Shown: positions 29,014 through 42,600, numbered from the stretch's first letter. The stretch is 64,000 nt of DNA from Pagrus major (GCF_040436345.1 NC_133225.1:23579040-23643039), one strand, 5' to 3'. A program made the numbers and translations. The notes: generated from the sequence alone by a model not told the origin.

Positions 29014-29799
29014 ACAAAAACACACATATCATGGACTGTCTTTCCCTGTATCTCACCTGTTAATAAACAGACTGTGGTCAGCAGGCCGTTAAATGTACAA
29101 CATGAAACTTCTGCCACTAGGGGGCTCTCTATCAGAACAAAGCTAAAGATGTTTACGGAGCATGGTTCTGCTCTGATCCTAAACCGTTCACCGATGGGAG
29201 GAGAGCTCAGACATTACTTTTAAACCTTTGCGCTTAAAAGGTGGATTTAGCTTCACTCCTGTTTATCAGCCTGACTGCAGCAGCATTCTGAGGAGCTGAC
29301 CTCCGAGGCTAGGCCACTAAATTCACCATGTGTTGTCCTGAAATTGACCGCACAGATTGACCGCGCTTGGTGGATACAAAACTCAACAATTTATACAACA
29401 ACAGTCTCATTTTTAGACCTCTTAATACAGAATAAATACATATTATATTTTTAATCCCTCAGATTGTGTTTAGTCAACATGGACATCATTTCTTGACTCT
29501 GGTGATGCACTCATGTGGCCAAACGAAGAAAGCATCCGTTTTAATCTGCACCTGCGTGCACTGGTGCGTCTTGATATAATAAGCTCATCTAGAGTGTGCT
29601 CATGTGGGCTGTCATCATAAGATTGTGTTTGTGCTCAACCTCAGCAGATCCCCCGCTCCCCTCCTCTGACACAGGAGGCTCCAGCAGGGCTGCCTGTCGT
29701 TTAGGACTCGTAAACAAGGTGCATGTCGAGAGTCGAAGGGTCCTGCTGCTTTGGTGTCTCCTCTGAACTGTCAGAGAACATGCAACACAGTAGAGCTGC
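29014..29799. other. Intergenic, no gene seen
   Basis: No exon, repeat family or RNA gene recognised. Confidence 0.4.
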
Positions 29800-31310
29800 G
29801 TGGAAGAGATGAGGACAGGACAGAAAAAGATGGAAGAGGACAAGACAAGGCAGGAGGAGACGAATCAGAAGAGGAAGGGACAAGAGAGCGCAAAACAGAC
29901 GGGGGAATGTCAGGAACAAGGAGACAAAACAGAGGAGGAAACAGGAGAGAAGAGGGCGAAGAGAAAAGAACAGGAGAGAGAAGGACAGGTGCTCAATCGG
30001 AAGAGACAGTTTTGAACAAAAGACAGTTAATTCAGGAGGAGGAAAGAACTAGGGCTGAATCTAATGATTGTTTCACTTTTGCTTAATAAAATGTAAAATC
30101 TTGAAAAATGTCCATCACATTTTCCTGAGTGCCAGAAGACAGAAGAGGATGAACTAGACAAGGACAGGCCAGAAAGAGACAACAGAGGATGGAGGGCCAA
30201 ATGAGGCACAATGAAAAAGGTTGAATGGGAACAAAACCGAAGTGGACAGGAGGGGTAAAAGGACAGAAAAAAAAGAAAAGAGAAGAGGACATTTAAAGAA
30301 CAGAGATAAAAATAATAATTAAAGGCTACACGATGCAACAGAATAGAAGAAAAAATTAAAAAGGACAAAAGACAACAGACCTGAAGAGGACATGAAGGAA
30401 CAAAGGAAGACAAATCAACACGATAGAGGAGAACAAAACTTAAGGGGACGGGACAGGACAGATGAAGACACATGAGTGGGGGACACGACAACTGAGGTGA
30501 AAACAGACAACATGACAAGAAATGGGGACAAAAGGATGGGAATGAAGAAGTCAAGCGAGGACAAACGTAAGAACACACGACAGAACAAAAGACAAATCTG
30601 AAGTGAAGAGGAAGAAGGAGATGGAAAAGAACAAAAGAACATAAATCCTACAAAAACGGGACAGAAAAGATCTGAAGACAAAGATGACAAGCAGAAGAGG
30701 ACATGATAGAACCGAAAAAAGGGTTAGCATAGCATAGGACAGGACAGAAGAAGACAAACCAGGAGAGGATGTGACAGGAAAGGGTTAAATCAAAAAAGGA
30801 ATGACCAAAATTAGGACAGAAAAGACAAATCAGAAGAGGACAGGACAGATAAAGGCAGAAGAAGACAAAAGAGAAGCAAGACAGAAGAGAATAAGACAAA
30901 ACTGAAGGGGAGATAAATCCAACAAAAAGACAACAGAAGATAACAAAAGAGGACAAGAGGACAAGATCGTGGCTGAGACAGAACAAAAGAAATTTGGACG
31001 GAGCAGAAAATAACAAAACGGAAGGGAACATGAACACGAAACAAGGAGGAAAACAGAGTAAGACGAGGAGGAAGACAGAGGAGGACAAACTGAGGAGAAC
31101 ACGACAGCACAGAGCGAGATGGAAGAGGAAATGACAGGAACAAGCGATGATGATGGAAAAGGACAAAAGAAGACAAAAACTCCAAAAGGACGAGAAAAGA
31201 ATAAAACAGACGAGGACATGACAGGAACAAAGAGGTAAAACAGAGGAGGACAGACGAGGAAGATGAATCCAGAAGAGAGGAAAACTAGAGGAAGACGACA
31301 GACGAGGACA
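29800..31310. repeat. Degenerate purine-rich tandem repeat, about 1.5 kb
   Basis: The + strand is almost entirely A/G with scattered C, built from variants of 'agaggacaggacagaa', 'gaagacaaa' and 'gaacaaaag'. The reverse strand therefore gives long Ser/Leu/Phe/Cys-rich open frames (one of 284 codons at 30648-31502), which are composition artefacts. A short non-repeated insert lies near 30045-30130. Confidence 0.75.
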
Positions 31311-32536
31311 CAATTGTCCACAGCAAAACAGGCAAGTACTGCGCGGAATAACACAACCGCACACACTGTAACACACAGTAACACTGGCCAGCAGCTCGTG
31401 TGATGACCTGCCAGCTGACAGCACAACCTCATAGCATCCCTCTCTGTGATTCTTATAAAAACTGCTTTTTTGTTTTGTGTGTGTGTTCGTGTATGTGTGC
31501 AAAAAACATTTTGGTTAGCTCACACACACACACGCACACACACATACTGCTCACCTGGAGGTGGTGGGTGGGAGTGGGAGGATGGGGTCTGTGTTTAGCT
31601 GTGGGCCCTGCAGACAGGGCGATCAAAGGCTCCTCAGTCTTTGTCTGCTAACGTTGAATAGACAATAGTAAAGAGGGCCCGCTTTGATTTCAGCTCACTT
31701 TTATTGATCACAGAAGAGCAGGGATTGAAATATGAGAGACAACCCTGAACTGGATTCTTCTTTAGCTATTGATTATATCCAGAACAGACGGCATTTCACG
31801 ATGATCCAAGTTTTTTATTTTATCCTCTTTTTTTCCCTTTTTTTTTTTGAACCATGAAAAAGTGTGTCTGGCTCCTCGCCTGTCTTTCAGGTGCAGCTAC
31901 TGTAGTCATACACTGACTGCCGTTATTTTACCAGACAATGCCTCGTCTTAAGCCTCCTTTCTAAAGGTTGTCCTTAAAGCTGACGTCCAAAACTTATCGC
32001 GGATATACTGTTGGATAACCCCAACTCCCTGTGTGCTCTTTCATCCATCCTCTCCTCCCTCCTCAGCAACCTTTAAACTGTAGTTTTAGGAGGACATTTT
32101 GTTTCTGTAATTTCAGAGGGGGTACAGGAGGGTTGGCTGCTGCACAGAGAGGACCGTGGGAACAAGGAAACACAGCATGGCCAGGTACAACAGCCCCCAC
32201 CTCTTCCCTTTCACAACATAAAGCTGTTCTCCCCTGCGCTCATCTCACGGCAGCTGTGTTTAAATCACTCACGAGACGCAAACTGCGTGGCCTAAATTTG
32301 AGACCAGCAATCAGTTTATTGTCCCAGGCTTTACTGTTATGAGGTGAGATGCAGAGCTGCCTGTGAGCTCAAGTTGTGTGCAAGTGTGTGATGGTTTAAA
32401 TTTAACTTGGCCGGCAATAAAAACCAAGTCAGTTCTAGTACCACGGTAATTAGAGACAAACTGTTGTGTTACATAATGTTGCATGAGTGTACGTTTTAAT
32501 GGTTAAAATATGATCGATTCAGAAAGAACCTCAAAC
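31311..32536. other. Intergenic, no gene seen
   Basis: Short CA tract at 31521-31545; otherwise no recognisable feature. Confidence 0.4.
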
Positions 32537-32537
32537 C

Positions 32538-32902
32538 TTTAAAGGGGCACTACGTAGCTTTGGGGAATAAATTCTAATCAGAGTAGAAAGATCTTCATTG
32601 ACTAATTATTTATGCCTAAATAAACAAACTGTCTGTGTTTTCATGATTGAATAAACAAACTGACCTTAAAGGACAACACGGTTTCAAACTGTTTTACTTT
32701 GTTTATATGTGGGGGACCCTGCCACCTTTCTAGCTTCAAACAGTATTCTGGGACCTTATTTTCCTCTGAGAACAGCTTGTTTATTCAGTAATGGAAAAAA
32801 TAATATTTCTGAGTTTGTTTTATTACCTCATTCATATAAATAATAACATTCTGATTATGAGTTTGAAGTTCTTCTCCAAAACTACATAGTGCCCCTTTAA
32901 AG
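32538..32902. repeat. Inverted-repeat MITE, about 365 bp
   Basis: Terminal inverted repeats of about 25 bases: left 'ctttaaaggggcactacg', right 'atagtgcccctttaaag'. The AT-rich interior has no coding potential. Confidence 0.75.
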
Positions 32903-33870
32903 TTTTGATTTGCAAAGGGAAGAATCAATAAATATTGTTTGTTGTTTGTTTATTTGGTAAAAAATATTTTTTCATAATAATTCCTTTTTGTTTTAAACAT
33001 CAGAAGAACGAGTGTTCCATTCTCAAGCAGCACATAAATGTTTCTCACGATATCTACGTTTTTTTATTTCATGGCAAGTTCCTCCGACAGAGTCTATGTG
33101 CAGCCGGCGAGGTCCCTTCATCTTTAAAAGTGGCTCTTTAGGGCCTGTTTAAGCTGAGCTGACAGATGTGGTTATTTGGGGACAGCTCATTGGCAAGTTT
33201 ATGGCCAGAGTGCTTATTTTACTAGAGCCGAGCACATGTGCTAGTGACAGTGAGGGAAATCCTTTCGGAAGTCTGGCATACGGTTGAAATATAGGAGACT
33301 TAAGAGGATATAAAACCACAAATGTTTATCACCAGCAGAATCTCAGGGACTTTTGGCCAAGAACACAAGATGATAAAGTTTGACTGAAACAACATTCACC
33401 TAAAAATAAAAGCTGGTTTTAATTCAGCATCCTGTCAGCAGGGTCTAAGTGTTTTATTTGCTCTTAAATGTTTAGATGATCAAATTTGTATCATGCAAAT
33501 TAACTCCTCGAGCTCAGGATTAATGCAGTCATTATTTAAAATTTGTTTTGGGGATGTTACTGGGAGCTGAGTACCAAGTTACTGAGTGATATTTAGAGAA
33601 ACAAAATACTTTAAACTTATTTTATATTCATACACTTATATATGCTTATCATATTTGTACATTAGGAAGAAAACAATTGCTAACGTGCTGGCAGTCTTTC
33701 AATATGTACAAATACAGACACTCACACTATGCACACATACACACTGACCAGACCTGACATCTTTCTCTATTTACAGGCAGCAGTCTGGTCAAGACAGAGG
33801 GGAGGAGGTGGGGTGACTAAAGTCTCACATAGGAAGTAAAAACCAGCAGTGTGTATGTGTGTGGGTGTGT

Positions 33871-33928
<58 letters not shown>

Positions 33929-36510
33929 GTGTGTTGGTGTGATTTGGAGAGGGCTGTCTACGTCTGACACACCCCCGGCCACCTGTAAAGCGTCTCTGAG
34001 GATCAGGTTTCTTTTGAACACGTTTAAGACGGCATTTGTTTCCAATAGTTTACAGTTTGTGAAAACGCCGGTTCCGGAAGGCTGGACCGATGCTTCCAAG
34101 TTTAGTTTTGCGGGGCGGCGTTTTATAAAGCTCCTGTAGGGCTGCTGGACAGACGAGGGAGAAGAAGTGCGTGCCTTTTAAGAGCCCCTGACGGGTTTAG
34201 TGAGCCACTTGGCTTTTTATTTTGGCTCAGCTCACTGCAGGCTGCTTGTACTTTACTGTGCCCCCTCTGTGCTGGCCTGGTGGTTGCAGATTAAGGACAT
34301 GCAGAGCAAGAGTTACTCATTACACCAGCGTACACATGCTTATTACGTGTGGTGTTTATTGTGTGTGTGTGCCTGCCTTCACATATGTTAGTGTGTCAGG
34401 AACAGTGCTGATGAGTGACGCCAGTTGCGGCCTGCTGGGTGTAGCTTCCAGCTGATAAATGACTGCAGGGACCGTCTTTTCTCTACCTGAACCTCACAAC
34501 ATTTTCCCTGGAGAGCCGCCGCTGACAAATATTCCAACCTGAAAGCCGAGCAGGCCTACAAGACAAGCATTTCATTCTAAATATGAGTTTAACCTGTTTA
34601 AAGTTACCCAAGTTCAAACAATAGAAGCTTTCAAATGATGAACAGGACTGGGCTGCTGTTCCCGCTTGTGTTTGGAGACCGTCCCTGGTGATTCTTCTCT
34701 CCCAGCAAACTAATATGTTTGAAGCTCGGGCTGCCATTGCCAAGCATGCGCCACAAGCTATTTCAAATGTGCAAAAAATATTGATATTCCAGGCTTCTAA
34801 AAACAAAACAAACAAACAGAAAAAAAAAAAATCCAAGTCAATGTCCTCTGGAACGGCCCCATTTTTCTGCCTCAGAACACTCAGAGCTCACCTGGGACAA
34901 ATGATGAGCTGAGAGATTATTTTGCTATTTCTTCCCTGCTCTTTCTTTAATCTACACACACATACACCACACTTGTAAGGTGATTTAAAATCATGATGTC
35001 TTTCAACTCAAACCCTTTCCAAAGAATGAGTGCAGGCCTTCCTCTTTCTCTGTAGTCTCGTTCTCAGAAGTAACGTGGCCGCAATTTTCACAGAAAGGCT
35101 ATGACACTCTGTAGAATTTGGTTTCAGTTGTGTTTCTGTTGGACCACATTATCAGTTGGTTAATTCGACTGCATTTCCCCATTTGTCTGTCGCATTCATT
35201 TTTTTTTTTAACCACACTTTACCCTTTACTTTAATGCAGTGACATATTTAATCTCAAACTCTAATTATTTATATTTTCTCCTTGGGTAAAATATGTGATG
35301 GCACAGTAAATTATCTACTTGACAGGCTACATTTTGAATGTTTTTACTTTACAGCTGCATTACATAACTGCATGCATAAGCACTGTCGATTTGATTTGAG
35401 TGTACGTTTAACAAAGCTCCCAAGCATATTTATATGTTTATTTTTGAAAGGACTCACCAGCAGAAGCAAACTGCAGTGAAGACTTTTCACCACAAGATGG
35501 ACATATGGATGCATGGATTCGGGATGTATGGCAAACAGCAGGAAAAAAACAGCATGCTCCCTAACTTTTTCAAAAAGTGTTCATCATCATTAAACCCAAA
35601 AATGCAGAGCCAGTTTCTAACAATACATAATTATGTCTATACTGTGAAGCAGAGGAGTCCATGAGGGTGGGGCCATAGCCAAACAACCCGTGTATTAATT
35701 CCAGATATTTACTTTTGTTTGTTTTCACTGTGTTCAGGGCTCCATGGGAGCAATTTTTGCTGTGATGAAACTGAACAGCATTCCCTGTGGAGTTCATTAC
35801 AGTGAGAGAGCCCGTGCCTACCCCCACTGCTCCCTGGCCAAGAGGGATTTGGAGGACCCAGAGGGATGGGTTAGTTTGGTGGGTGGAGTGGAGGGAACCT
35901 ACAGAATGGAGTGAGGGTGGGTACTCAAGGGAGGCAAGAAGGAAGGAGACCATAAACACTCAGCTAATGACCTCAAACACACTAACAACACAGTAGAAAT
36001 TAATGGAAGAGACACAACATCCCTCTTGTGCCGAGTTGTTGGCCAGGCTGTGATACTGTTGGCCTGTAAATCTGAGAGCAGGAAAGAGTCTGCTAAATAG
36101 AGTAAAATATTTAGCTCTATGTTTCATGTTTCAAAACAGACGTCTTTGTGAAATTGTGAAACTATTCCATCACAGAGCAAACTGATGCAAACAGAACTTG
36201 ACATACCAGACGCACACTATGATGGAGGCCTCAGATAGTGTTTAAAGCAACAAATTGTAAGTTACTTGAGAAAGACATCCAACCCGAAGCATCAGCATTT
36301 GACGATCTGGGGATGAGCCTCAACAATCATCTCTCTTTGTCAAGTAAGTAATCCACTAAAAGCTTGATATGTCGCGATAGAGCCAGTCCATAAGGAAAAG
36401 GCAGTGATATTTTCAAAGACGACAGTACTCTTCATGAAGAAATGTTTTCACATGTGAAAATATACTGAGGGGATTATTTGTAGTTGAGATGCATCTCACA
36501 CCCATAACCA
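32903..36510. other. Intergenic flank upstream of gene B
   Basis: Contains a long (GT)n microsatellite at about 33848-33934. No exon could be recognised. Several short open frames (for example at 34483-34836 and 35570-35959) lack splice context or known motifs. Confidence 0.4.
33848..33934. repeat. (GT)n microsatellite
   Basis: About 85 bases of mostly perfect GT dinucleotide with a few interruptions. Confidence 0.95.
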
Positions 36511-36519
36511 CTGTAAAGA

Positions 36520-36529
36520 GGAAGTGAAA
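36520..36529 (+). promoter_or_regulatory. ETS-IRF composite-like element upstream of gene B
   Basis: GGAAGTGAAA fits the PU.1-IRF composite consensus GGAANNGAAA used by many lymphoid and myeloid genes. It lies 73 bp upstream of the gene B ATG, where a proximal promoter would be. I see no equivalent in the short upstream regions of genes C and D. The match is exact; function is inferred. Confidence 0.45.
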
Positions 36530-36601
36530 CTTTTGTCTTTGCATGCGAATATCTTCCTTTTCTCCCGACCTGAACGTTCACACACAACTTGACTCCCTGA
36601 T

Positions 36602-36665
36602 ATGGCAGGTGTCAGAGATCTGAGGATCCTGCTGCTCTGGGCTGCAGTCATCGGTTTATCCAGCT
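36602..36665 (+). other. Gene B exon 1 (signal peptide)
   Basis: Encodes M-A-G then a hydrophobic core (ILLLWAAVIGL) and S-S, ending in phase 1 before GTAAGT. It aligns residue by residue with the first exons of genes A, C and D, which supports the start choice. Confidence 0.85.
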
Positions 36666-39600
36666 GTAAGTAACCATCTTCAGCATCAATGTAATGGGCT
36701 TTTTACCTCTGCAAAGGAGGTTATGTTATCATCCGTGTGCGTTGTTTTCTTGTATGTTGGTTGGTTTGCAGGATTTCACAAAAACTACCGAACGGAGTTC
36801 CATAAGACTTGAATAAAGGATGGGTCCAGTCCCACGATAGACAATTACGGATTTTTAATGATGTAATATTTAATTAAATAAACATTATATGTTGTAGTGA
36901 AAATGTTTGGTGAGTTAATATAATATTCAACTTTTACTTTTAAGGATCAAAAAAGTACAAAAAATATTTTAGATCAATTTAGTTTTCTGTTCAACATTAC
37001 TTTAACATCCAACAGTCTCAAAACAGTTGAAATTACTTTTATCTAAGCGCACCACTTCTCGTTAGTAAAATCTGTTAAACAATGAGTGAGCTATCATCTT
37101 TCAAATTAAAACGCATCTTTCCTGCAACTTTAAATCGACTAATTTACAGAGTTTAGGTTCCAAAGTGGCCCACTGAACATATTAGATATTTTGTGCATAT
37201 GTGTTTTTTTTAAACAAAGTTGGGAGATTTGTTATGGATTTGAAGGGAACATGAGATGTCTAATTCAATCGCTCCAGTCTGTATGAAAGCAGTTAATTTC
37301 ATCATCGTCATTAATACCTGCCAGTGGCCTACTCTCCTTTATTAAAAACAATGGATTTTAAAGAGTCAAAATAAATAAGACTACAATTAATTTAATTTGA
37401 TTTAACACAGAAAAAAGAATCAGCTTTTGTGGCCAACACTTTATTATAATAATAAAATATAATAAATATCAATGTAAGATATATATACTTCATAAATAAA
37501 TGTTAAATTCACAGTTAATTAAACTTTAGTGACTGTTAAAAAACAGTTAAATGCTTCATAATCCACAGAGATTTATGTTGAGAAGGTAATGCAGAACATT
37601 ATATTTTGGTATTAATGAGAACTGCATAACAAAAAATAATAATAATAATAATATATATGATATTTATTCCTGAACACTGTAAATTTAACATTTTAAGCCC
37701 CATATAATTTATTTAAGACACAAGTGAGTCTTGACCTCACAGTAACCTTTAAGTTTAATTAATTTCATTTTAAAATCAATATATTGTAAAATCTTCCTAT
37801 TTATAATTCTAAAACTAAAAGGACATAGATGTATTCTGACTTTGTAGTAGTAATCCGTCAGTACTTTAAACTATATAAAATCAGATCGCTATCAAGGACG
37901 TGGGTTTGGTTGTCGGAGTTTCCTGTCAAAAACACAATGATGCACTGATGAAAAAGATACATACAAATACGTAGTTAAACTTAGAGTCCCATTTATTTTT
38001 AGTTTTAAGTATTGAGTGAATTTTATTTCATTAAACCATCTAGTTCTGATTTCTTTCAATAAACACATGACCAGATATGTTGACTTTCAAAGGTTATATT
38101 TGCAGAACATCCTAAGACGAACTTTACTGTTGATGCCTCACTGTAATAAATAATAAGTAATAATCTATAATTAAAGTGTTTTTTAAATTTATATCGCTCC
38201 TTTAAAAACTGAGTTTACAAAGTGCTTTGACAGACACAGCAACGAAAGGAAACTCAGGGAGACAATCTAACAGAATAAACACTAAATAGTCGAGTAAAAC
38301 AGAAAGATTCCCAGAGTAAGGACAAAATAAAACAACAAGTCAGAAAAAAATACAATTACAACAATGCGGACCTCTGCAGAAACCCTAATGATACAACAGT
38401 TTCCTCATCAACCCTGCTGTGTTTCGCACGTACAACATAATTTGTTGATGGCGACATTTTCATCTTATCAACCCATTTTATGTTGACTTGTGCTGGCAAC
38501 CTGACTATTATAGAGATGACAAACAGATGCCAGGGTCAGCTGGGTAACGCAAACATAGCTTACATGGTTAACTAACATCAGTTGACTTGGAAATGTTGGT
38601 GACTCTAGGTTTTGACTTTACATCAACATGGTTACTGGCTAGTTACATCACTACCTGTTTTCTATGATCTGGGTGGTAAAAAAGTTCCTGATATTTCTTC
38701 TTCTTTGGTGACATCATGCATGATATCTAAAGAGTACAAAACCTGTTAGGACAAATGATGTTATGTGCTGTGCAGAGCAAGAGAGTAAGTAATGACTACT
38801 TACTGATTACTTACTATATTCCAGGGAAAGTACAAAAGATGTTGTGACTCTCTCTTCATTTGCAACGACTGCAGTTAAAGTACATTTACAGCCAATCAGT
38901 TTTGTTCAGGTTTTGTTCTGCACATTACATACAGTATACTGGAATGTTTCATGACTGTGATGATTTACACCTTTTCTCTTTTTCTAGGTAACAACTTAAC
39001 AGGTGAGTGACATTACACAAGTTACCTAATATATAACACTGAATTGTTATAATGAATCGAATGTGTCATTCTAATTATGCCTGGCTGTGCTATAGCTTCA
39101 CCTCAGCCTCACACTCGCTTTACACTGTCTCATCTCTTCATGGCCACAGCAGCAACAAAGCCAGCAAAATGTCATAAATGAGTGTCCTCTTCAAGTGGAG
39201 ATCATGTGTCCCACGTACAGTGAGTGACAGAAGTACATTTTCTCACTTTTAGTAAGTAGTTTGGTTGATGTGGGCCTCCATTTTAGTGACCTGTCTCACC
39301 CAACCCACAACTCGCGGTTAGCTGATGTTTAAATTTGATCCACATAATGTGTTTGTTTGACTGCAGTCCTTTGGTGGAGGAATGTTCCACAGTAAACTAG
39401 ACACAGTTATTTGTGTTCAAAACTTATCAATTGCTTTCTTATTTGTGCTCCTTTCACAACATTTGCTTGGAACAAATCTGCATTTGTGATTTTCATTCAC
39501 ATTCAACTCATACATAATCATACTCATTCATATCATGAGTGGCAAAGAAAAGTTGAAACTTTACTCGCAGGTATTTTCTCTTTGATTTCTAAATCGGCTT

Positions 39601-42600
39601 CCTTTTAGCTGAGCTCAGGCAAACTAACAATAACTTCTACTGCATCTGCCGCATAACATCTACTGAATACCATGATTTTAGGGTCTGAAATTAGACCCTG
39701 AAATCATAGGAAAGTATTCCATTGAGTGTACGTCATGTTTATTATATTTATTAAGTTCTATACAGTAGCAATTTATTGAAATGTATTCATGCTTCTGAAT
39801 GGTTTCCCATGCAAAGAGAAACCATTCTGTGTCGAGTGCTGTCAGAAATTAGATGAGTCAAACTCTGTGATGGTTCAGTATGCACCTTGTTTCCATCATA
39901 TGAACAAGGAAGTAACTGATAATGTAGCCAGTGAAACCTTTTATTTCCTGATTGTGGTTCCCAAGTAGCTGTTGGTGCAGCATTATGACGACTCTGTACC
40001 ACTGCTGAAATAATTCTGTGAATGTTGGCAACCTCCAGGCGACTTTGATGATGTTTTACTATCAGGAATTTAGCAATAAGTCCAAAACCAGGAAGTATTT
40101 GAACTCAGAGCAGCAGGTAATTCTCAACACGATTCGTTTTCTGCTATTCTAGCTGTGAAGTCCAACTGAACACATGCAGATGAATACTGCATTTCCTCCT
40201 CAGACTATAAATCTGCTCTTGCCCAGTGCTGCTATGTTTTTTATCTCTTGCTTAAACAAATGTGTTGAAGACATAAATGAGACTAAGGACTGACAAGGAG
40301 CAACAAGTGGAAACAGGATCTGTATGGTCACAAACGTTAGAGGGAAAATAAAACATGTAGCACCTTTTATTGATGTAGGATATTGTGATATTGGGTTTGG
40401 CCTGATTTTTGTTTTCTCGGAATGCAGATGTTAAAACCACCTCACCTCCACGCACCATGACAGATTCCACTTTACCTTCAGTAACCAGCCAGTCTGTCAT
40501 CACCTCACCTCCACGCACCATGACAGATTCCACTTTACCTTCAGTAACCAGCAAGTCTGTCATCACCTCACCTACAAGCACCATGACAGCAGCTCCTGTC
40601 ATGTCTTCAACCAGCTCAGCCCTCAAACCTCCACGCACCTCGCCTACCCCCACCTCAAACTCCTCAATTCAAGCATTCAATTCCACTACCGTGTCTGGTA
40701 ACGTATTCAGCCTCAGTTTACAGTAAAATTGGAAACATGAAGTAGTACTTAGGCTTTATATCAGGTAAGACTGTTGGCAGTAAAGGTATTTCCACCTGAA
40801 GGTGACCTCAAGCATGCTCTCCATCCTACAGCCAGTCCTTCTCCTGCAAACACCTCACACTCACTCACCACCACTTCACCCAGCACGTCAAACCGCACTC
40901 AAAACGAGACCTCACCTGCAATCACCACGCCCACCACCACAGAGAATGCCTCCACCACAGGTTGGAATTTTCTCATCTACAAACCAACAACACTTCTTCT
41001 TGTATAGGACTGTGATAAAACTGTGTTACGTGAAACCTGCTTGAAGTTATTTTGACTTGACTTTTGACTATTTCTATGTTTTATGATCATAGAGTATATG
41101 AATATTTTTCCTTTTCTAATCCTCTTTGAATGCATTCTCTACCCACAGCAGGCCCACCAGTCACTCGACCTCCACTGTGTGAGTATCAGTCTTACGTCAT
41201 CTTAACAAACACTTGCACAGATTATAGTGATATTTCTCTCAGTGTTTCTCAGTGATTTCATTCTGTTTCAGCTCAGGAGCATGTTTAACGTCTACATGAA
41301 CCAACTGAGATTTTAAGAAGAAATCTCATCAGGTGGTTTATATTAACTAAGAGATTTCATTGTTCTGTTGATTTTGTTTGCAGGTTCTTACACTGTTACA
41401 CCCATCGACTTTGGCCTACAGATTAACATTACAAGCTCTACTCCTGGTAACTACATCATAAAGATTAATGAAGGGGGGCAACATGAGACTGAAGAGACAT
41501 TCAACATTGAGCACAATCAAACCTCATCACGTGACATCAAACACCTGAAGCCCTGTACTGAATATGAGCATAATGTGACATTTAATGATGGCACTGGACA
41601 AACACCCTGTAGCAGCAGCCCTGGACATAAAACAAGGACATCTAGCATGAGTAAGTAAAAATAATTCATACTGTTGAATTGCAACTTACTTTTACTTTAA
41701 GAAGTGGACCTGTGTGTGAAACTTACCATATGTGCATCACTTGTCTATTGCAGGTCAAAGTGACATTACGGACGTCAGCAACCCTGCATCATGCATCCCT
41801 GGATATGTTTGTTACCAGAGTGAATGGGACATCAGCTCCTCAATGTCAACATCAGATGATATTCCAGCTGAGTCGTGTACAAGTGACAATAAAACATTCT
41901 GCATCAAACCTGGTTTCAAGGATATTTGCTCAGATTTGACTACAACCTTCACTTCAGGAAACTGTTCTTCCTTCAGCCTCACCAAAAGCATCACTGTTGG
42001 TATGTACTGCAGAGTCCTCCTGTATTTTTGCATGTGGTGGAGACATTACTCCATCGTGTTTTAATGTCTGTGCTGTTTTCTTCCACAGGTTTCTTAATTC
42101 AAAGTGAGATACATTCAAGAGTTCAACCTGAACTTCCTGCAGAAATAAACACAACATTACCTTCAAAGTGTCATCTCACCACTGATTACACCTGTCAGGG
42201 TAAGTGGAAAGACAAGAAGTACAGAGACTTTGTCTGTCATCAACACTATGAATGGATTTACATGAAAATCCTTAAAGGCAGTATGCACTGTAAGATCACT
42301 CTGTAAAAAAACATATGATGATAAAAATCTGTTTAATTTAAAAACTTTTGGGGTAAGAGGAAGTCGAGGTATTGTGACTCTGAACAGATGATTTATTTAT
42401 TTGCTGTCCACATCTGAATCTAATCTAACCCCAAAGTGTAACTGCTCACAGGCACTGTGTTGAAGCAGTTGTTGAAGAAATGTTGTAATTCTTGTTTCTC
42501 CTCAGAAAATGGACAAATCAAGGGATTGTCTAAGCTGGAGCCCTTCACAGACTACAGCTGTATCGGTCACGTTAAGGACATCACCAATGTCACCATAATA

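Noticed and set aside
30648-31502. 284-codon open frame on the minus strand
   Set aside because: It is the complement of a degenerate purine-rich repeat; the translation is low-complexity Ser/Leu/Phe/Cys with no domain or splice context.
40252-40653. 133-codon minus-strand frame (GVGEVRGG...)
   Set aside because: Shadow of the repetitive mucin exon of gene B on the opposite strand.
41812-42166. Minus-strand frames opposite gene B ectodomain exons (also in C)
   Set aside because: Antisense shadows of real exons; they follow exon similarity and have no independent support.
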